From Bradyrhizobium elkanii USDA 76 (GTDB taxonomy: Bacteria; Pseudomonadota; Alphaproteobacteria; Rhizobiales; Xanthobacteraceae): a stretch of 64,000 nucleotides of DNA. A program made the position numbers and the translations under genes. The notes under the pieces were generated by a model that was not told the origin of the DNA, searched no databases, and worked only from the letters and a program-made list of their open reading frames with translations. This document shows positions 35,604 through 47,439 of this stretch, one piece after another. Numbering within the stretch: position 1 is the stretch's first letter; every line of letters starts with the position of its first letter. The stretch covers positions 1-64,000 of the forward strand of contig NZ_CP066356.1 in assembly GCF_023278185.1 (NCBI RefSeq), read 5' to 3'.

Positions 35604-36809
35604 ATGGAAGGCCCGCATTACCGCAAGTCCCCGCCGTCGGGCGCCACCCGGCGGACCGCGCTCGGCCTCATCGTGGGCGCGCCGCTGCTGACGGCCTGTT
35701 CCGGCGTGCAGCAGAGCTTGAGCCAGTTTTCTAGCGGCAACCAGGAAGGCGGTCCTGCCGGTCCGCAGCAGCAGCCGCAGGCGGTCGGCACCGGGCAGGT
35801 CAAGATCGGGCTGATCCTGCCGCTGTCGGCTTCCGGCAATGCCGGGCTTGCCGCCCAGTCGATGCGGAACGCGGCCGAAATGGCGCTGGCGGAATTTCAG
35901 AACCCGAACATCCAGCTCCTGATCAAGGACGATGGCGGCAGCCCGCAGGGCGCATCGCAGGGTGCCCAGCAGGCCCTGTCCGAAGGCGCCGAAATCATTC
36001 TGGGACCGCTGTTCGCAGGCTCGGTGCCGGCCGTCGCGCAGCTGACGCGGCCGCGCGGAACCTCGGTGATCGCGTTCTCCACCGATTCGAGCGTCGCCGG
36101 GCGCGGCGTCTATCTGCTGAGCTTCCTGCCGGAATCCGACATCAATCGCATCGTCGACTACTCGGCGGGGATCGGAAAGCGCTCGTTCGCCGCGATGGTG
36201 CCGGACAATGCCTATGGCAATGTGGTCGAGGCCGCGTTCAAGCAGGCGGTCGGCCGCAAGAACGGCCGCGTCGTCGCATTCGAGAAATATGGCGCCGATC
36301 GCGCGACGCCGGCGCGAACCGTGGCGCAGGCGCTCGGCCAGGCCGACGCGCTGCTGATCGCCGACGATGGCGATTCGGTGGTCGCGACCGCCGATGCCTT
36401 GACCGCAGCCGGCGCCAATCTGCGCAACATCCAGCTGCTCGGCACCGGGCTGTGGGACAATCCGCGGGTGTTCGCGAGCCCGGTCTTGCAGGGTGGCCTC
36501 TACGCCGCGCCCGATCCGTCCGGCTTCCGCAGCTTCGCCGGCCGCTACCGCAGCAAATATGGCGGCGAGCCGGTGCGCACCGCGACGCTCGCCTATGATG
36601 CCGTGGCGCTGATGGCGGCGCTCGCGCGCACGCAAGGCGCGCAGCGCTTTGCGCCGGAGACGCTGACCAATCCGTCCGGCTTCGCCGGCATCGACGGTCT
36701 GTTCCGCTTCCGCTCCGACGGCACCAATGAGCGCGGCCTTGCGGTCATGAAGGTGGCCTCAGGCGGCAGCACGCCGGTCGCAGGCTCGCCGAAGAGTTTT
36801 GGCGCTTAA
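35604..36809 (+). CDS. Periplasmic-binding-fold lipoprotein (LpoA/LppC-like)
   Basis: A 401-residue protein with a twin-arginine/lipobox-like start (RRTALGLIVGAPLLTACSG), so the mature cysteine is probably lipidated. From about residue 65 (VKIGLILPLSASGNAGLAAQSMRNAAEMAL) it has the type 1 periplasmic binding fold. This matches the penicillin-binding-protein activator family related to Leu/Ile/Val-binding proteins. It lacks the TPR-like N-terminal half of E. coli LpoA, so activation of PBP1A is only inferred. It is the only gene here on the plus strand. Confidence 0.82.
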   Translation: MEGPHYRKSPPSGATRRTALGLIVGAPLLTACSGVQQSLSQFSSGNQEGGPAGPQQQPQAVGTGQVKIGLILPLSASGNAGLAAQSMRNAAEMALAEFQNPNIQLLIKDDGGSPQGASQGAQQALSEGAEIILGPLFAGSVPAVAQLTRPRGTSVIAFSTDSSVAGRGVYLLSFLPESDINRIVDYSAGIGKRSFAAMVPDNAYGNVVEAAFKQAVGRKNGRVVAFEKYGADRATPARTVAQALGQADALLIADDGDSVVATADALTAAGANLRNIQLLGTGLWDNPRVFASPVLQGGLYAAPDPSGFRSFAGRYRSKYGGEPVRTATLAYDAVALMAALARTQGAQRFAPETLTNPSGFAGIDGLFRFRSDGTNERGLAVMKVASGGSTPVAGSPKSFGA

Positions 36810-37116
36810 TTTCGTCGGGCGCGGGCCTGAAATCGCTTTAAAGCACCCGCCAGCTACTGTGCATGGGGTTGTTTTCGATATTTTGGCGCCGTGCACCCAG
36901 AGCGGGATGATTTTTGGTTGAATCGGCTTGCCGCGGGTTCAGTTCACCTCTCCCCGTCGGGGAGAGGTCGGATTGCAAAGCAATCCGGGTGAGGGCTCTT
37001 GCTCTCTCGATAGACCGTAACCCCTCACCCGATTTGCTGCGCAAATCGACCTCTCCCAAGGGAGAGGTGAAATTTCGACGCCGTTCCAGCTCAACCTAAT
37101 CTCATCGCGCTTCAGT
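36810..37116. other. LppC/hemW intergenic region with repeat
   Basis: A 307-bp convergent spacer, largely filled by the repeat at 36945-37069. No gene is supported here. Confidence 0.6.
36945..37069. repeat. Palindromic repeat (CACCTCTCCC type)
   Basis: Begins CACCTCTCCCCGTCGGGGAG and ends CTCTCCCAAGGGAGAGGTG. Inner arms GGATTGCAAAGCAATCC and GATTTGCTGCGCAAATC each form a hairpin, and GGGTGAGGG faces CCCTCACCC. It is a nested palindrome typical of extragenic repeats in Bradyrhizobium, and could terminate both convergent genes. Confidence 0.85.
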
Positions 37117-38274
37117 CTAGGCGGCGAGATCCGCGACCACCGCGTCGAGCACCGGAAATCCCGACTTCGTGACGCGCAGTCGTCCGTCGGCGTCGACGGC
37201 GATCGCGCCTTCCTCGCGCAGCATCGCGATCCGGTGCGGATCGAGCTGGCGGCCGGAGAGCTTCGCATAGCGCTTGGGATCGATGCCCTCGGCGAGCCGC
37301 AGCCCCATCAGCAGAAACTCGTCGGCGCGCTCTTCGCTGTTGAGGCTGTCATCGCTGACGACGCCATGGCCGCGCTCCTCGACGTTCAACAGCCACGCCT
37401 CGGGGCGCCGCTCCGTTGCGGTCGCGTGCCTGACGCCATCGATGTCGAGCCTTCCATGTGCGCCAGGGCCGATGCCGGCATATTCCTCACCGCGCCAGTA
37501 GACGAGGTTGTGCTTGCACTCGGCGCCGGCGCGGGCGTGATTGGAGATCTCATAGGCCGGCAATCCCTCGCGGGCGCAGACCTCCTGCGTCACGTCGTAG
37601 AGCGCGCGCGCGGTCGCTTCATCCGGCGTCTGCAATTTGCCGGCGGCATGCAGCCCGAAGAACGGCGTGCCTTCCTCGATCGTGAGCTGGTAGAGCGACA
37701 GATGCTCGGCCGCTTCCGAGATCGCCTGCTTCAGTTCATCGGCCCACATCCGCGGCGTCTGGTCGGGCCGCGCATAGATCAGATCGAACGAATAACGGTC
37801 GAATGCAGAACGCGCGATCGCGACCGCGTCGAGCGCCTCGCGCGCGGTGTGCAGGCGGCCCAGCGCCTTCAGCGAGGCGTCATCGAGCGCCTGCACGCCG
37901 AGCGAGACGCGGTTGACGCCGGCTGCGCGATAGCCGCGAAAGCGCGTTGCCTCGACGCTGGTCGGATTGGCCTCGAGCGTGACCTCGACATCGCGCGAGA
38001 CCTGCCAGTGCTTGCCGATCGCATCGAGCACGGCACCGACGGTCTGCGGCTGCATCAACGACGGCGTGCCGCCGCCGAGGAAGATCGAGGACACCTGCCG
38101 CCCCGGAACGCGCGCGGCCGTCGTCTCGATCTCGCGGGCGAATGCGCGCACGAAACGATCCTCGTCGACGGGCGCATGCCGCACGTGGCTGTTGAAATCA
38201 CAATACGGGCATTTCGACAGGCAGAACGGCCAGTGCACGTAGACGCCGAAGGCTTCTCGGTCAGCGTGGCTCAA
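37117..38274 (-). CDS. hemW: Heme chaperone HemW (radical SAM)
   Basis: A 385-residue radical-SAM-like protein. The N-terminal [22 protein letters not shown] carries the CxxxCxxC cluster motif with the extra His typical of HemW, which binds heme and inserts it into membrane-bound enzymes. It lacks the features of true coproporphyrinogen dehydrogenase HemN. The start is TTG at 38274; its first bases overlap the end of rdgB by 14 bp. Confidence 0.9.
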   Translation of the reverse strand: MSHADREAFGVYVHWPFCLSKCPYCDFNSHVRHAPVDEDRFVRAFAREIETTAARVPGRQVSSIFLGGGTPSLMQPQTVGAVLDAIGKHWQVSRDVEVTLEANPTSVEATRFRGYRAAGVNRVSLGVQALDDASLKALGRLHTAREALDAVAIARSAFDRYSFDLIYARPDQTPRMWADELKQAISEAAEHLSLYQLTIEEGTPFFGLHAAGKLQTPDEATARALYDVTQEVCAREGLPAYEISNHARAGAECKHNLVYWRGEEYAGIGPGAHGRLDIDGVRHATATERRPEAWLLNVEERGHGVVSDDSLNSEERADEFLLMGLRLAEGIDPKRYAKLSGRQLDPHRIAMLREEGAIAVDADGRLRVTKSGFPVLDAVVADLAA

Positions 38275-38896
38275 GGCAGATCTCCGCGAGCTTCACGAAG
38301 GCGCGGGCGCGATGCGACAGGCCGAGCCCGAGCGGCGGCAGGCCGTGCTTCTCGATGCTGGTCATCTCGCCGAAGGTCCGCGTGTAACCGTCGGGCAGGA
38401 AGGCCGGATCGTAGCCAAAGCCGGCAGTGCCGCGCGGCGGCCAGACCAGGGTTCCATCGACGCGGGCCTCGACCTCTTCGAGATGATCGTCGGGCCAGGC
38501 CACGCACAACGCCGACACGAAATGTGCCTTGCGCCGGTCCGGTGCGGTGGCGCCGCGTTCCTGCAGCAGCCGCTCGATCCGCGTCATCGCCGCCATGAAG
38601 TCCTTGCCCTCGCCGGCCCAGCGCGCCGAGTAGATCCCGGGTGCGCCGTCGAGCGCGTTGACCACGATGCCGGAATCGTCGGCGAAGGCGGGCAGCCCGG
38701 TCGCCCTCGCCGCCGCGATCGCCTTGATCGCCGCGTTGGCGCGAAAACTGTCGCCGGTCTCCTCGGGCTCGGTGAGGTCAAGCTCGCCAGCCGACACCAC
38801 CTCCACGCCGTGCGGCGCCAGCAGTTCCCGCATCTCGGCAAGCTTGCCGGGATTATGGGTGGCGATGACGAGCCTTCCGGTGATTCGGCGATGCAT
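38261..38896 (-). CDS. rdgB: XTP/dITP diphosphatase
   Basis: A 211-residue Ham1/RdgB enzyme that hydrolyses ITP, dITP and XTP. It has [18 protein letters not shown], the [25 protein letters not shown] active-site block, and [11 protein letters not shown] plus LSHRARAF at the C-terminus. The much longer open frame upstream overlaps rph in another frame and is not real; ATG 38896 gives a normal-length product. Confidence 0.96.
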   Translation of the reverse strand: MHRRITGRLVIATHNPGKLAEMRELLAPHGVEVVSAGELDLTEPEETGDSFRANAAIKAIAAARATGLPAFADDSGIVVNALDGAPGIYSARWAGEGKDFMAAMTRIERLLQERGATAPDRRKAHFVSALCVAWPDDHLEEVEARVDGTLVWPPRGTAGFGYDPAFLPDGYTRTFGEMTSIEKHGLPPLGLGLSHRARAFVKLAEICLEPR

Positions 38897-38907
38897 GACC
38901 AATCTGA

Positions 38908-39621
38908 CTACGCCACCGCGATCTTTTGCAAGTCGACCAGACGCGCGACACCTTTGCGCGCCAGCGCCATCAGCGCCAGGAACTCGCCTTCCGAGAACGG
39001 CGTCTTCTCGGCGGTGCCCTGCACCTCGATGATCCGGCCGTCGCCGGTCATGACGAAATTGGCGTCGGTGTCGGCCTCGGAATCCTCGGCATAGTCGAGA
39101 TCGAGCACCGGCGTGCCCTGGTAGATGCCGCAGGAGATCGCCGCCACGTTGTCGCGCAACACATTGGTCTTCAGCATGTTGCGGGTCTTCATCCAGTTGA
39201 TGCAGTCGGCCAGCGCCACCCAGGCACCGGTGATCGAGGCGGTGCGGGTGCCGCCGTCGGCCTGGATGACGTCGCAATCGACCGTGATCTGACGCTCGCC
39301 GAGCGCCTCGAGATCGACGGCCGCGCGCAGCGAGCGGCCGATCAGCCGCTGGATCTCGACCGTCCGGCCGCCCTGTTTGCCGGCCGAGGCCTCGCGACGG
39401 GTGCGTTCCAGGGTGGCACGCGGCAGCATGCCGTATTCGGCGGTGACCCAGCCGCGGCCCTGGCCCTTCAGCCACGGCGGCAACCGCTCTTCCAGCGTGG
39501 CGGTCACCAGCACATGGGTGTCGCCGAACTTCACCATGCAGGAACCCTCGGCATATTTGACGACGCCGCGTTCCAGCGACACGGGACGCAGTTCATCGGG
39601 TGCACGGCGGCTTGGCCGCAT
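38908..39621 (-). CDS. rph: Ribonuclease PH
   Basis: A 237-residue phosphorolytic exoribonuclease that trims tRNA 3' ends. It begins [28 protein letters not shown] and has [21 protein letters not shown] and the phosphate-binding and active-site [22 protein letters not shown]. Full length. It is divergent from hrcA across 170 bp, the common Hyphomicrobiales order rph-hrcA-grpE. Confidence 0.97.
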   Translation of the reverse strand: MRPSRRAPDELRPVSLERGVVKYAEGSCMVKFGDTHVLVTATLEERLPPWLKGQGRGWVTAEYGMLPRATLERTRREASAGKQGGRTVEIQRLIGRSLRAAVDLEALGERQITVDCDVIQADGGTRTASITGAWVALADCINWMKTRNMLKTNVLRDNVAAISCGIYQGTPVLDLDYAEDSEADTDANFVMTGDGRIIEVQGTAEKTPFSEGEFLALMALARKGVARLVDLQKIAVA

Positions 39622-39791
39622 GAAATCCTCCAGAAATCCGAGAAAATTGGCTGGCCGTGCTTGTAGGAGCGGGAAGGGGCAGCGGCAAGGGTTTTCGGCC
39701 CCGGTATGGTCCGGTACGAGGGGACCGAATGCATGCTTGTCATCGGCCTCCCGGATCGACAAATTATGCAGTAATTGTGAGGGACTGGAGT

Positions 39792-40880
39792 GTGACTCAC
39801 CACGATCCGATTGGCCTGATTGCGCCGCATGCCGGGCTCGCCCAGCTCAACGAGCGTTCGCGCGACATTTTTCGTCAAATCGTCGAAAGCTATCTCGCGA
39901 CCGGCGAGCCGGTCGGTTCGCGCAACATCTCGCGCCTGATCGCATTACCGCTGTCGCCGGCCTCGGTCCGCAACGTGATGTCGGATCTCGAGCAGCTCGG
40001 CCTGATCTATGCGCCGCATACCTCCGCCGGCCGGTTACCCACCGAACTCGGGCTGCGCTTCTTCGTCGATGCGCTGATGCAGGTCGGCGACCTCACCGAG
40101 GCCGAGCGTCAATCGATCCAGACCCAGCTTGCTGCCGTCGGCCGCGCGCAATCCGTCGAGGCCGCGCTCGGCGAAGCCTTGACGCGGCTGTCGGGGCTGA
40201 CCCGTGCCGCGGCGGTGGTGCTGACGCAAAAGTCGAATGCGCGGCTGAAGCACATCGAGTTCGTGCGGCTGGAGCCGGAGAAGGCGCTGGTCGTGCTGGT
40301 CGGCGAAGACGGCCAGGTCGAAAACCGCGTGCTGGCGCTGCCGCCGGGTGTTCCATCCTCGGCCCTCACCGAGGCGACCAACTTCCTCAATGCGCGGATC
40401 CGCGGCCGGACGCTGGCTGAAGCGCGGCTCGAGCTCGAGACGGCATTGACGCAAAACCGCGCCGAGCTCGATCAGCTCACGCAAAAAGTGGTCGCGGCGG
40501 GCATCGCGAGCTGGTCCGGCGGCGAGAACGAGGACCGTCAGCTGATCGTGCGCGGTCACGCCAATCTGCTCGAGGACCTGCATGCGCTCGACGATCTCGA
40601 GCGCATCAAGTCGCTGTTCGACGATCTCGAAACCAAGCGCGGCGTGATCGATCTGCTCGGCCGCGCCGAACGCGGCGAGGGTGTGCGGATCTTCATCGGC
40701 TCGGAGAACAAGCTGTTCTCACTGTCGGGTTCCTCGACCATCATCGCGCCCTACGGCGACGCCCAGGGCCGGATCGTGGGCGTCCTCGGTGTGATCGGAC
40801 CGACGCGGCTGAACTATGCGCGGGTGATCCCGACCGTCGATTATGCCGCGCGCATCGTCAGCAAGATGCTGGGCGGCTGA
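39792..40880 (+). CDS. hrcA: Heat-inducible transcription repressor HrcA
   Basis: A 362-residue repressor that binds CIRCE operators, usually ahead of groESL. It has an N-terminal winged helix ([25 protein letters not shown] and [31 protein letters not shown]), a GAF-like core and the IFIGSEN / [13 protein letters not shown]-terminal block. The GTG at 39792, with GGAG upstream, gives the family start. I did not find a CIRCE palindrome near dnaK or grpE here, so its targets lie elsewhere. Confidence 0.95.
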   Translation: MTHHDPIGLIAPHAGLAQLNERSRDIFRQIVESYLATGEPVGSRNISRLIALPLSPASVRNVMSDLEQLGLIYAPHTSAGRLPTELGLRFFVDALMQVGDLTEAERQSIQTQLAAVGRAQSVEAALGEALTRLSGLTRAAAVVLTQKSNARLKHIEFVRLEPEKALVVLVGEDGQVENRVLALPPGVPSSALTEATNFLNARIRGRTLAEARLELETALTQNRAELDQLTQKVVAAGIASWSGGENEDRQLIVRGHANLLEDLHALDDLERIKSLFDDLETKRGVIDLLGRAERGEGVRIFIGSENKLFSLSGSSTIIAPYGDAQGRIVGVLGVIGPTRLNYARVIPTVDYAARIVSKMLGG

Positions 40881-41045
40881 CCGGAGGGCGATTTCGCTTT
40901 CATTTGACGGGTTTTCTTCACCCAGGCCGGAGATCCCAGTTCCCGAGACCGGTATGTTGCGCTTGATTTTCGCCGCCCAAAGCACGATATCCCGGCAAGC
41001 AATCCCCAAGATTTGAACCGACGCGAGTTTTCGAGAAGGCAAGCC

Positions 41046-41651
41046 ATGACCGATCCGAACCGGGCCAATGACAACACCGAGAATTCGGCGCCGACGGGTG
41101 AGCCCGTGGTCTCGAAGCCCTACATCATGCCTGACGAGCCCGAGGCCGGATCGGCAGAGGCGCTGACCAAGGAACTCGCCGAGGCGCGCGACCGGACGCT
41201 GCGCACGCTGGCCGAGATGGAGAATCTCCGTCAGCGCACCCGCCGCGAGGTCGCCGACGCCAAGACCTACGGCATCACCGGCTTTGCCCGCGACGTGCTC
41301 GACATCGCCGACAACCTGCAGCGTGCGCTCGATGCGGTGCCGGCCGAGACCAAGGAAGCCGCCGATCCCGGCCTGAAGGCGCTGATCGAAGGCGTCGAGC
41401 TGACCGAACGTTCGCTGCTCAACGCGCTGGAGAAGAACGGCGTCAAGAAGTTCGACCCGATCGGCGAGAAGTTCGATCCGAACTTCCAGCAGGCGATGTT
41501 CGAGGTGCCTGATCCGTCGGTGCCGTCGGGCACCGTGGTGCAGGTCGTGCAGGCCGGCTACATGATCGGCGAGCGCATCCTGCGTCCGGCCCTGGTCGGC
41601 GTCTCGAAGGGCGGCGCCAAGGCCGCCCCGAGCGCCGACATCACCGCCTGA
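41046..41651 (+). CDS. grpE: Nucleotide exchange factor GrpE
   Basis: A 201-residue protein that speeds ADP release from DnaK. The N-terminal ~40 residues are disordered and acidic. A long coiled coil follows ([32 protein letters not shown]), then the four-helix and beta domain with [10 protein letters not shown] and [45 protein letters not shown] 41046 is used; the upstream extension is not conserved. Downstream of hrcA by 165 bp. Confidence 0.96.
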   Translation: MTDPNRANDNTENSAPTGEPVVSKPYIMPDEPEAGSAEALTKELAEARDRTLRTLAEMENLRQRTRREVADAKTYGITGFARDVLDIADNLQRALDAVPAETKEAADPGLKALIEGVELTERSLLNALEKNGVKKFDPIGEKFDPNFQQAMFEVPDPSVPSGTVVQVVQAGYMIGERILRPALVGVSKGGAKAAPSADITA

Positions 41652-41699
41652 TCTGTCCGCTCCCGGCTGCCCGTTTGTGAGCTCGCGGATTGCGCGGGC

Positions 41700-42125
41700 T
41701 CACGGTCGCGGCTTTTCGTGTGCCTTCGGCCAATAGGTGCCGAAGCTCCAGAGATTTCCTTCCGGATCGCGGCAGGCGAAGTCGCGGCTGCCATAGTCGG
41801 TGTCGCGCAGCTCCATCTCGATCTTTGCGCCGACAGCCTTGACCTTCGCGTGCAGCGCGTCGGGATCGTCGACGGCGATATAGATCGAGTCCGTGCGGCG
41901 GTTGTCGAGGTCGCCGACCAGCCTGCCATATGCATCGTCACGGCCCTGGCCCAGCATCAGCATCGAGGAACCATAGGCGAGCTCGGCGTGATGGATCACG
42001 CCGCCATCGCGGTAGACGACGTGTTCGGTGAACCCAAGCACCGTCGTAAGCCAATTGGTCATCGCCTCGGCGTCCTTGCAGCGCAGGGTCGGGTAGATGC
42101 GGGGCGGTTCGATGTCGTGCGTCAT
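41700..42125 (-). CDS. VOC-family (glyoxalase-like) protein
   Basis: A 141-residue vicinal-oxygen-chelate protein: RIYPTLRCKDAEAMTNWLTTVLGF, a GSSMLMLG strand and IYIAVDDPDALHAKVKAVGAKIEMELRDTDYGSRDFACRDPEGNLWSFGTYWP. This is the bleomycin-resistance-like/PhnB-type layout with a C-terminal metal acid in DPEGN. The substrate cannot be assigned. Opposite strand to grpE. Confidence 0.82.
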   Translation of the reverse strand: MTHDIEPPRIYPTLRCKDAEAMTNWLTTVLGFTEHVVYRDGGVIHHAELAYGSSMLMLGQGRDDAYGRLVGDLDNRRTDSIYIAVDDPDALHAKVKAVGAKIEMELRDTDYGSRDFACRDPEGNLWSFGTYWPKAHEKPRP

Positions 42126-42193
42126 GGTCGCTCACCTCCTTGGCTGACGGCGCCATCCTGCACGAGGCAGCGCGGCGTCGGCTTGAAGGTTTG

Positions 42194-43048
42194 TTACCAG
42201 TCCGCCAGCCCATCGCCGGCGTGAACCAGCCGGCGGTCGGTCAGCGCCTGGCGGCGCGCCCAGGCGGTTGGCGGTTCGCCTGCGAATTCGACGAACTCGC
42301 GGGCGAGATGGGCCTGGTCGGCATAGCCGCTTTCCACCGCGATCCCCGCCCAGCCAAGCGCGGCTTGGCTTTGTGCCAGCTGGCTCGCCCGGTGAAACCG
42401 CATCATGCGCGCCAGCGATTTGGGGGCGAGGCCGAGCTCGGACCGAAACCGGCTGGCCAGATGCTTGCGGCTCCAGCCGATCTCGTCGGCCAGTGCCGTG
42501 ATGCTGATAGCGCCGGCCGAACGCGCCAGCTTTCGATAGGCGAACGCGACTTCGGGAGATGGCATGCGGCCGGCGCGGCGCAGCACGAACGCCTCGAGCA
42601 GGTCGAAGCGGCGCTGCCAGCACGTCACGGCGCCGAGCTGCTCGCGCAGACGACGGCCATCATGGCCCAGCACATCGTCGATATCGACCATGCGCCCGAC
42701 CAGGTCGGTCACGGCGCCGCCGAAGAAGCTGTAGGCGCCGAGCGGGGTGAAATCGACCTGTACGCAGGCGGCGCGGCCGTCGGACTCGATGTAAACCGGC
42801 CCGGCATGCAGGCCGGCGGCGAAGCTGAGCTGACGATCGGCCGCGCCGGGCTCGCGCGACAGCGCGATCAGGAACGGCGAGCCGAAACTGATGATCAGCG
42901 GGACGATCAGCGGCGCGGTCTGCCGTTGTGCGAACCGGCCCGTCGCGGTCTCGCGATAACCGGTGATCCGGACGATCAGGCCCGCCAGGCGCGGCGATGG
43001 CAGGCGCTGCGCGAGATCGAATGCCAGGGGTGACGCAGACGCGGCCAT
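42194..43048 (-). CDS. AraC-family transcriptional regulator
   Basis: A 284-residue regulator with an N-terminal ligand-binding or dimerisation half and a C-terminal pair of helix-turn-helices (ISITALADEIGWSRKHLASRFRSELGLAPKSLARMMRF and IAVESGYADQAHLAREFVEFAGEPP). The frame is open another 54 codons upstream, but ATG 43048 starts the folded part. It may control the adjacent VOC or pncA gene; no operator is evident. Confidence 0.85.
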   Translation of the reverse strand: MAASASPLAFDLAQRLPSPRLAGLIVRITGYRETATGRFAQRQTAPLIVPLIISFGSPFLIALSREPGAADRQLSFAAGLHAGPVYIESDGRAACVQVDFTPLGAYSFFGGAVTDLVGRMVDIDDVLGHDGRRLREQLGAVTCWQRRFDLLEAFVLRRAGRMPSPEVAFAYRKLARSAGAISITALADEIGWSRKHLASRFRSELGLAPKSLARMMRFHRASQLAQSQAALGWAGIAVESGYADQAHLAREFVEFAGEPPTAWARRQALTDRRLVHAGDGLADW

Positions 43049-43070
43049 GCGGATCTCGCGAGGCTGCGTC

Positions 43071-43781
43071 TTACGCGATGTCCGAGGACTGGATGCGCTT
43101 GACGCCGGCCTTGGCCATGTCGTCCCAGGCCTTGGCGAGCGATCCCTGGGTGTCGATGCCGCGGCAGGCATCTTCCACCACATAGGTCTCGAAGCCGGCC
43201 TTGCGCGCATCGAGCGCGGTCCATGCGACGCAGAAGTCGGTGGCCAGCCCGGCCACGAAAACCCGTTCGACGTTGCGCGCCTTCAGATAGGCGGCGAGCC
43301 CGGTGGTGGTCTTGCCGTCGGCCTCGGTGAAGGCGGAGTAGCTGTCGACGTCCTTGTGAAAACCCTTGCGGATGATCAGCTCGGCCTGCGGGATCGCGAG
43401 ATCCTTCGACAGCGAAGCGCCATCGGTACCCTGGACGCAGTGGTCGGGCCACAGCACCTGCTTGCCATAGGCAAGGTCGACGGTCTCGAACGGCTTCTTG
43501 CCGGAATGGGTCGAGGCAAAGGAGATGTGTCCGGGCGTGTGCCAGTCCTGCGTCATCACCACATTGGCAAAGCTCCTGGCGATCCGGTTGATCACCGGCA
43601 CCACCTGCTCGCCGTCCTTCACCGCGAGGCTGCCGCCGGGCAGGAAGCAGTTCTGGACGTCGATCACGAGCAGCGCGGAGCTATCGTCGGGCTTGATCGC
43701 AGCCGCCCAGAGATGTTTTGGAACCAGCGCGGCAAGCGCCAGCGTACCGAGTCCTGCAACGACCTGTCGTCGATCCAACAT
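43071..43781 (-). CDS. Nicotinamidase/isochorismatase-family hydrolase with export signal
   Basis: A 236-residue PncA-like hydrolase that deaminates nicotinamide to nicotinate. Catalytic triad D41 (LLVIDVQNCF), K139 (IIRKGF) and C184 (GLATDFCVAW); metal-binding D79/H81 (TQDWHTPGH). Unusually, it begins MLDRRQVVAGLGTLALAALVPKHLWAA, a twin-arginine-like signal with hydrophobic core, so the enzyme may be periplasmic, whereas PncA is normally cytosolic. It lies next to an AraC regulator. Confidence 0.88.
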   Translation of the reverse strand: MLDRRQVVAGLGTLALAALVPKHLWAAAIKPDDSSALLVIDVQNCFLPGGSLAVKDGEQVVPVINRIARSFANVVMTQDWHTPGHISFASTHSGKKPFETVDLAYGKQVLWPDHCVQGTDGASLSKDLAIPQAELIIRKGFHKDVDSYSAFTEADGKTTTGLAAYLKARNVERVFVAGLATDFCVAWTALDARKAGFETYVVEDACRGIDTQGSLAKAWDDMAKAGVKRIQSSDIA

Positions 43782-43865
43782 CGCGCCCCTCCTCGCTCCG
43801 ATAACCGTGCGAGGAGGCTAGTTCCGTTCGTGGAGCTGCGAAAGTCCGATTTTTCGGCGGGCCTG

Positions 43866-44801
43866 TCAGCCGCGCGGCTGGATGCCGTCGCGCACCGCGC
43901 GGAAGCGCGGGAAGGCCTTCTCCCAATCGGTGCGCGGGGAGCTGCCGATGATGCGCATCGATGTTTGCGCGCCGAACCGCAGCCACTGCACGATGGTCAC
44001 CGGGGTGTTGTCCTTGCCGCTGACCGCGTCGATCCGCGTCTCGAAGCCGGGCTGGCCGTCGATCCGGATCGGTTCGGACATGGTGATCCGCCCGTCGCGC
44101 ACGCCGGGGATCGTGGTGGCGATCTGCTGCGCGAAGCGGCCGCGATCATCCGGTGTGGCCGGGGCCGAGCCGATGATGCCAAGCAGCATGAAGGGCTTGG
44201 TCTCAAGGCCCCTGTCGTCGCCGTCGGCCATCAGCAGCGCCGCGCCCGGCGCCAGCATGCGGACATTCTTGAAGCTGCTGAGCTCGGTGACCTTGAACGG
44301 CATCATGCCGAGCTGTTCGTCGACCGGCACCTCGTTGCGGATCTGGGCGGTGGCGAACATCTGCCGCACGGCGTCGTCGGTGTAGATCTTGCTCGCGTTC
44401 TCCGGCACCTGCACCGCGACATAGCCTGAGAAGGTCGGTCCCGGCAGGATCATCGAATAGCGCCGCACATTGGTGGTGCCGTCACGCGCGCTCTCCACGG
44501 TGTAATAGGCAAGGCCGGCCGGCGTCTCGAGGCTCTCCGGCTTGATGTTTCCGCTACCGGCCGGGTTGGCCTTGAAGGCGCTCACGACCTCGTTGTAGGC
44601 GTCCGCGGGCAGATCGGCGATCAAGACCTTCACGCCCTGGTCCTCGGTCTCGAAGCCGATGAACGACTTGGCGCGGTTGAGACCCACCAGCGGCTTCATC
44701 CCGACATGCGCGCCCGGCGGAAACACCACGTCGGCGGCAAAGCCACGACAGGTGGCAGCAAGCAGCAAGGCAACCGCAACGAGAAGTCGAAAAGGCGTCA
44801 T
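43866..44801 (-). CDS. Uncharacterised exported protein
   Basis: A 311-residue protein beginning MTPFRLLVAVALLLAATCRGFAAD, a Sec signal peptide. The mature part starts VVFPPGAHVGMKPLVGL and shows repeated beta-strand-like segments (GYVAVQVPENASKIYTDDAV, IIGSAPATPDD) but no domain I can name. Similar proteins occur widely in Bradyrhizobium. It is transcribed away from dnaK. Confidence 0.72.
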   Translation of the reverse strand: MTPFRLLVAVALLLAATCRGFAADVVFPPGAHVGMKPLVGLNRAKSFIGFETEDQGVKVLIADLPADAYNEVVSAFKANPAGSGNIKPESLETPAGLAYYTVESARDGTTNVRRYSMILPGPTFSGYVAVQVPENASKIYTDDAVRQMFATAQIRNEVPVDEQLGMMPFKVTELSSFKNVRMLAPGAALLMADGDDRGLETKPFMLLGIIGSAPATPDDRGRFAQQIATTIPGVRDGRITMSEPIRIDGQPGFETRIDAVSGKDNTPVTIVQWLRFGAQTSMRIIGSSPRTDWEKAFPRFRAVRDGIQPRG

Positions 44802-45367
44802 GGGGATCTACCGGTTTTGCTTGGTGGCCGCGCAACGGGGCCGGTGCAGGGCTGGATGGCCTCTTTCAGTCGGACCGCTTTTAGCGGTTTTGATGACCCT
44901 GCAACAGGCCACCAAAGCCCCGCTCCGGGCCTGCAGGCCCGATTCCATGGGCTTTTCGTCCCGATTGGCTGGCACTTTCCAGTTTCCCGACGTTTCCGAC
45001 GATCGGCCGCCAGCGGCCAAACAGCGCGCCCTCGGCCTGTGCGCCGCTCCCGCATACGACGTTTGTGAGTATTCACTCAACAGCGCGGACGTCGTGTAGC
45101 GGATGTTCGCGGTCGACGGCGGGCGGCATCATTGCCGATTTGTTAACTTGGACCGGGCTTGAACCGGCGCTGCAGCCGGGCTGACACAATCTTTCAAACG
45201 TCAGTCTTTTCAGGCCTCAACGTTGCGTCCAGTCCTTGCGGGCAGGACCCTCTCTCCTATATCAGGCTCACCGTCGCAATATCGCGAGTATGTGAACGTC
45301 TGGGGGTTCGGTACGGAGCGCCGTCAGGGCCCAACCAACCTGCCGTAGCAAAGAGGATATCAAAACC
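44802..45367. other. Divergent region upstream of dnaK
   Basis: A 566-bp spacer without a supported gene. It holds a short hairpin ACCGC-TTTTA-GCGGT (44874-44888), a TGAGTATTCACTCA palindrome (45066-45079) that could be an operator, and the probable heat-shock promoter of dnaK near its right end. The weak small frames found here lack recognisable features. Confidence 0.6.
45235..45262 (+). promoter_or_regulatory. Probable RpoH-type heat-shock promoter of dnaK
   Basis: CTTGCG at 45235-45240 and CCTATAT at 45256-45262 are separated by 15 bp. This fits the alphaproteobacterial RpoH pattern (CTTG followed at about 15-17 bp by CYTATNT). The transcript would begin near 45269, giving a leader of about 99 nt before the dnaK ATG. 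Confidence 0.65.
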
Positions 45368-47269
<1,902 letters not shown>

Positions 47270-47439
47270 GCGGATTTGCGATCATGACCCTCACACCAAT
47301 GAGCACGCGCCGCGTCTCGGAGGAGTGGGGGTCATTTTTCTTTAAGGCGATCGCTGCATCTTCCAGACAGGCGCAATCCTTGACGCGATCCTCAGCGCAA
47401 TCTTTGGCGATCGCGATGAACTTCGGACGGAATTGAAGG

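Noticed and set aside
38897..39475. Upstream extension of the rdgB frame
   Set aside because: It overlaps rph in another frame and is not like the RdgB family; ATG 38896 gives the normal length.
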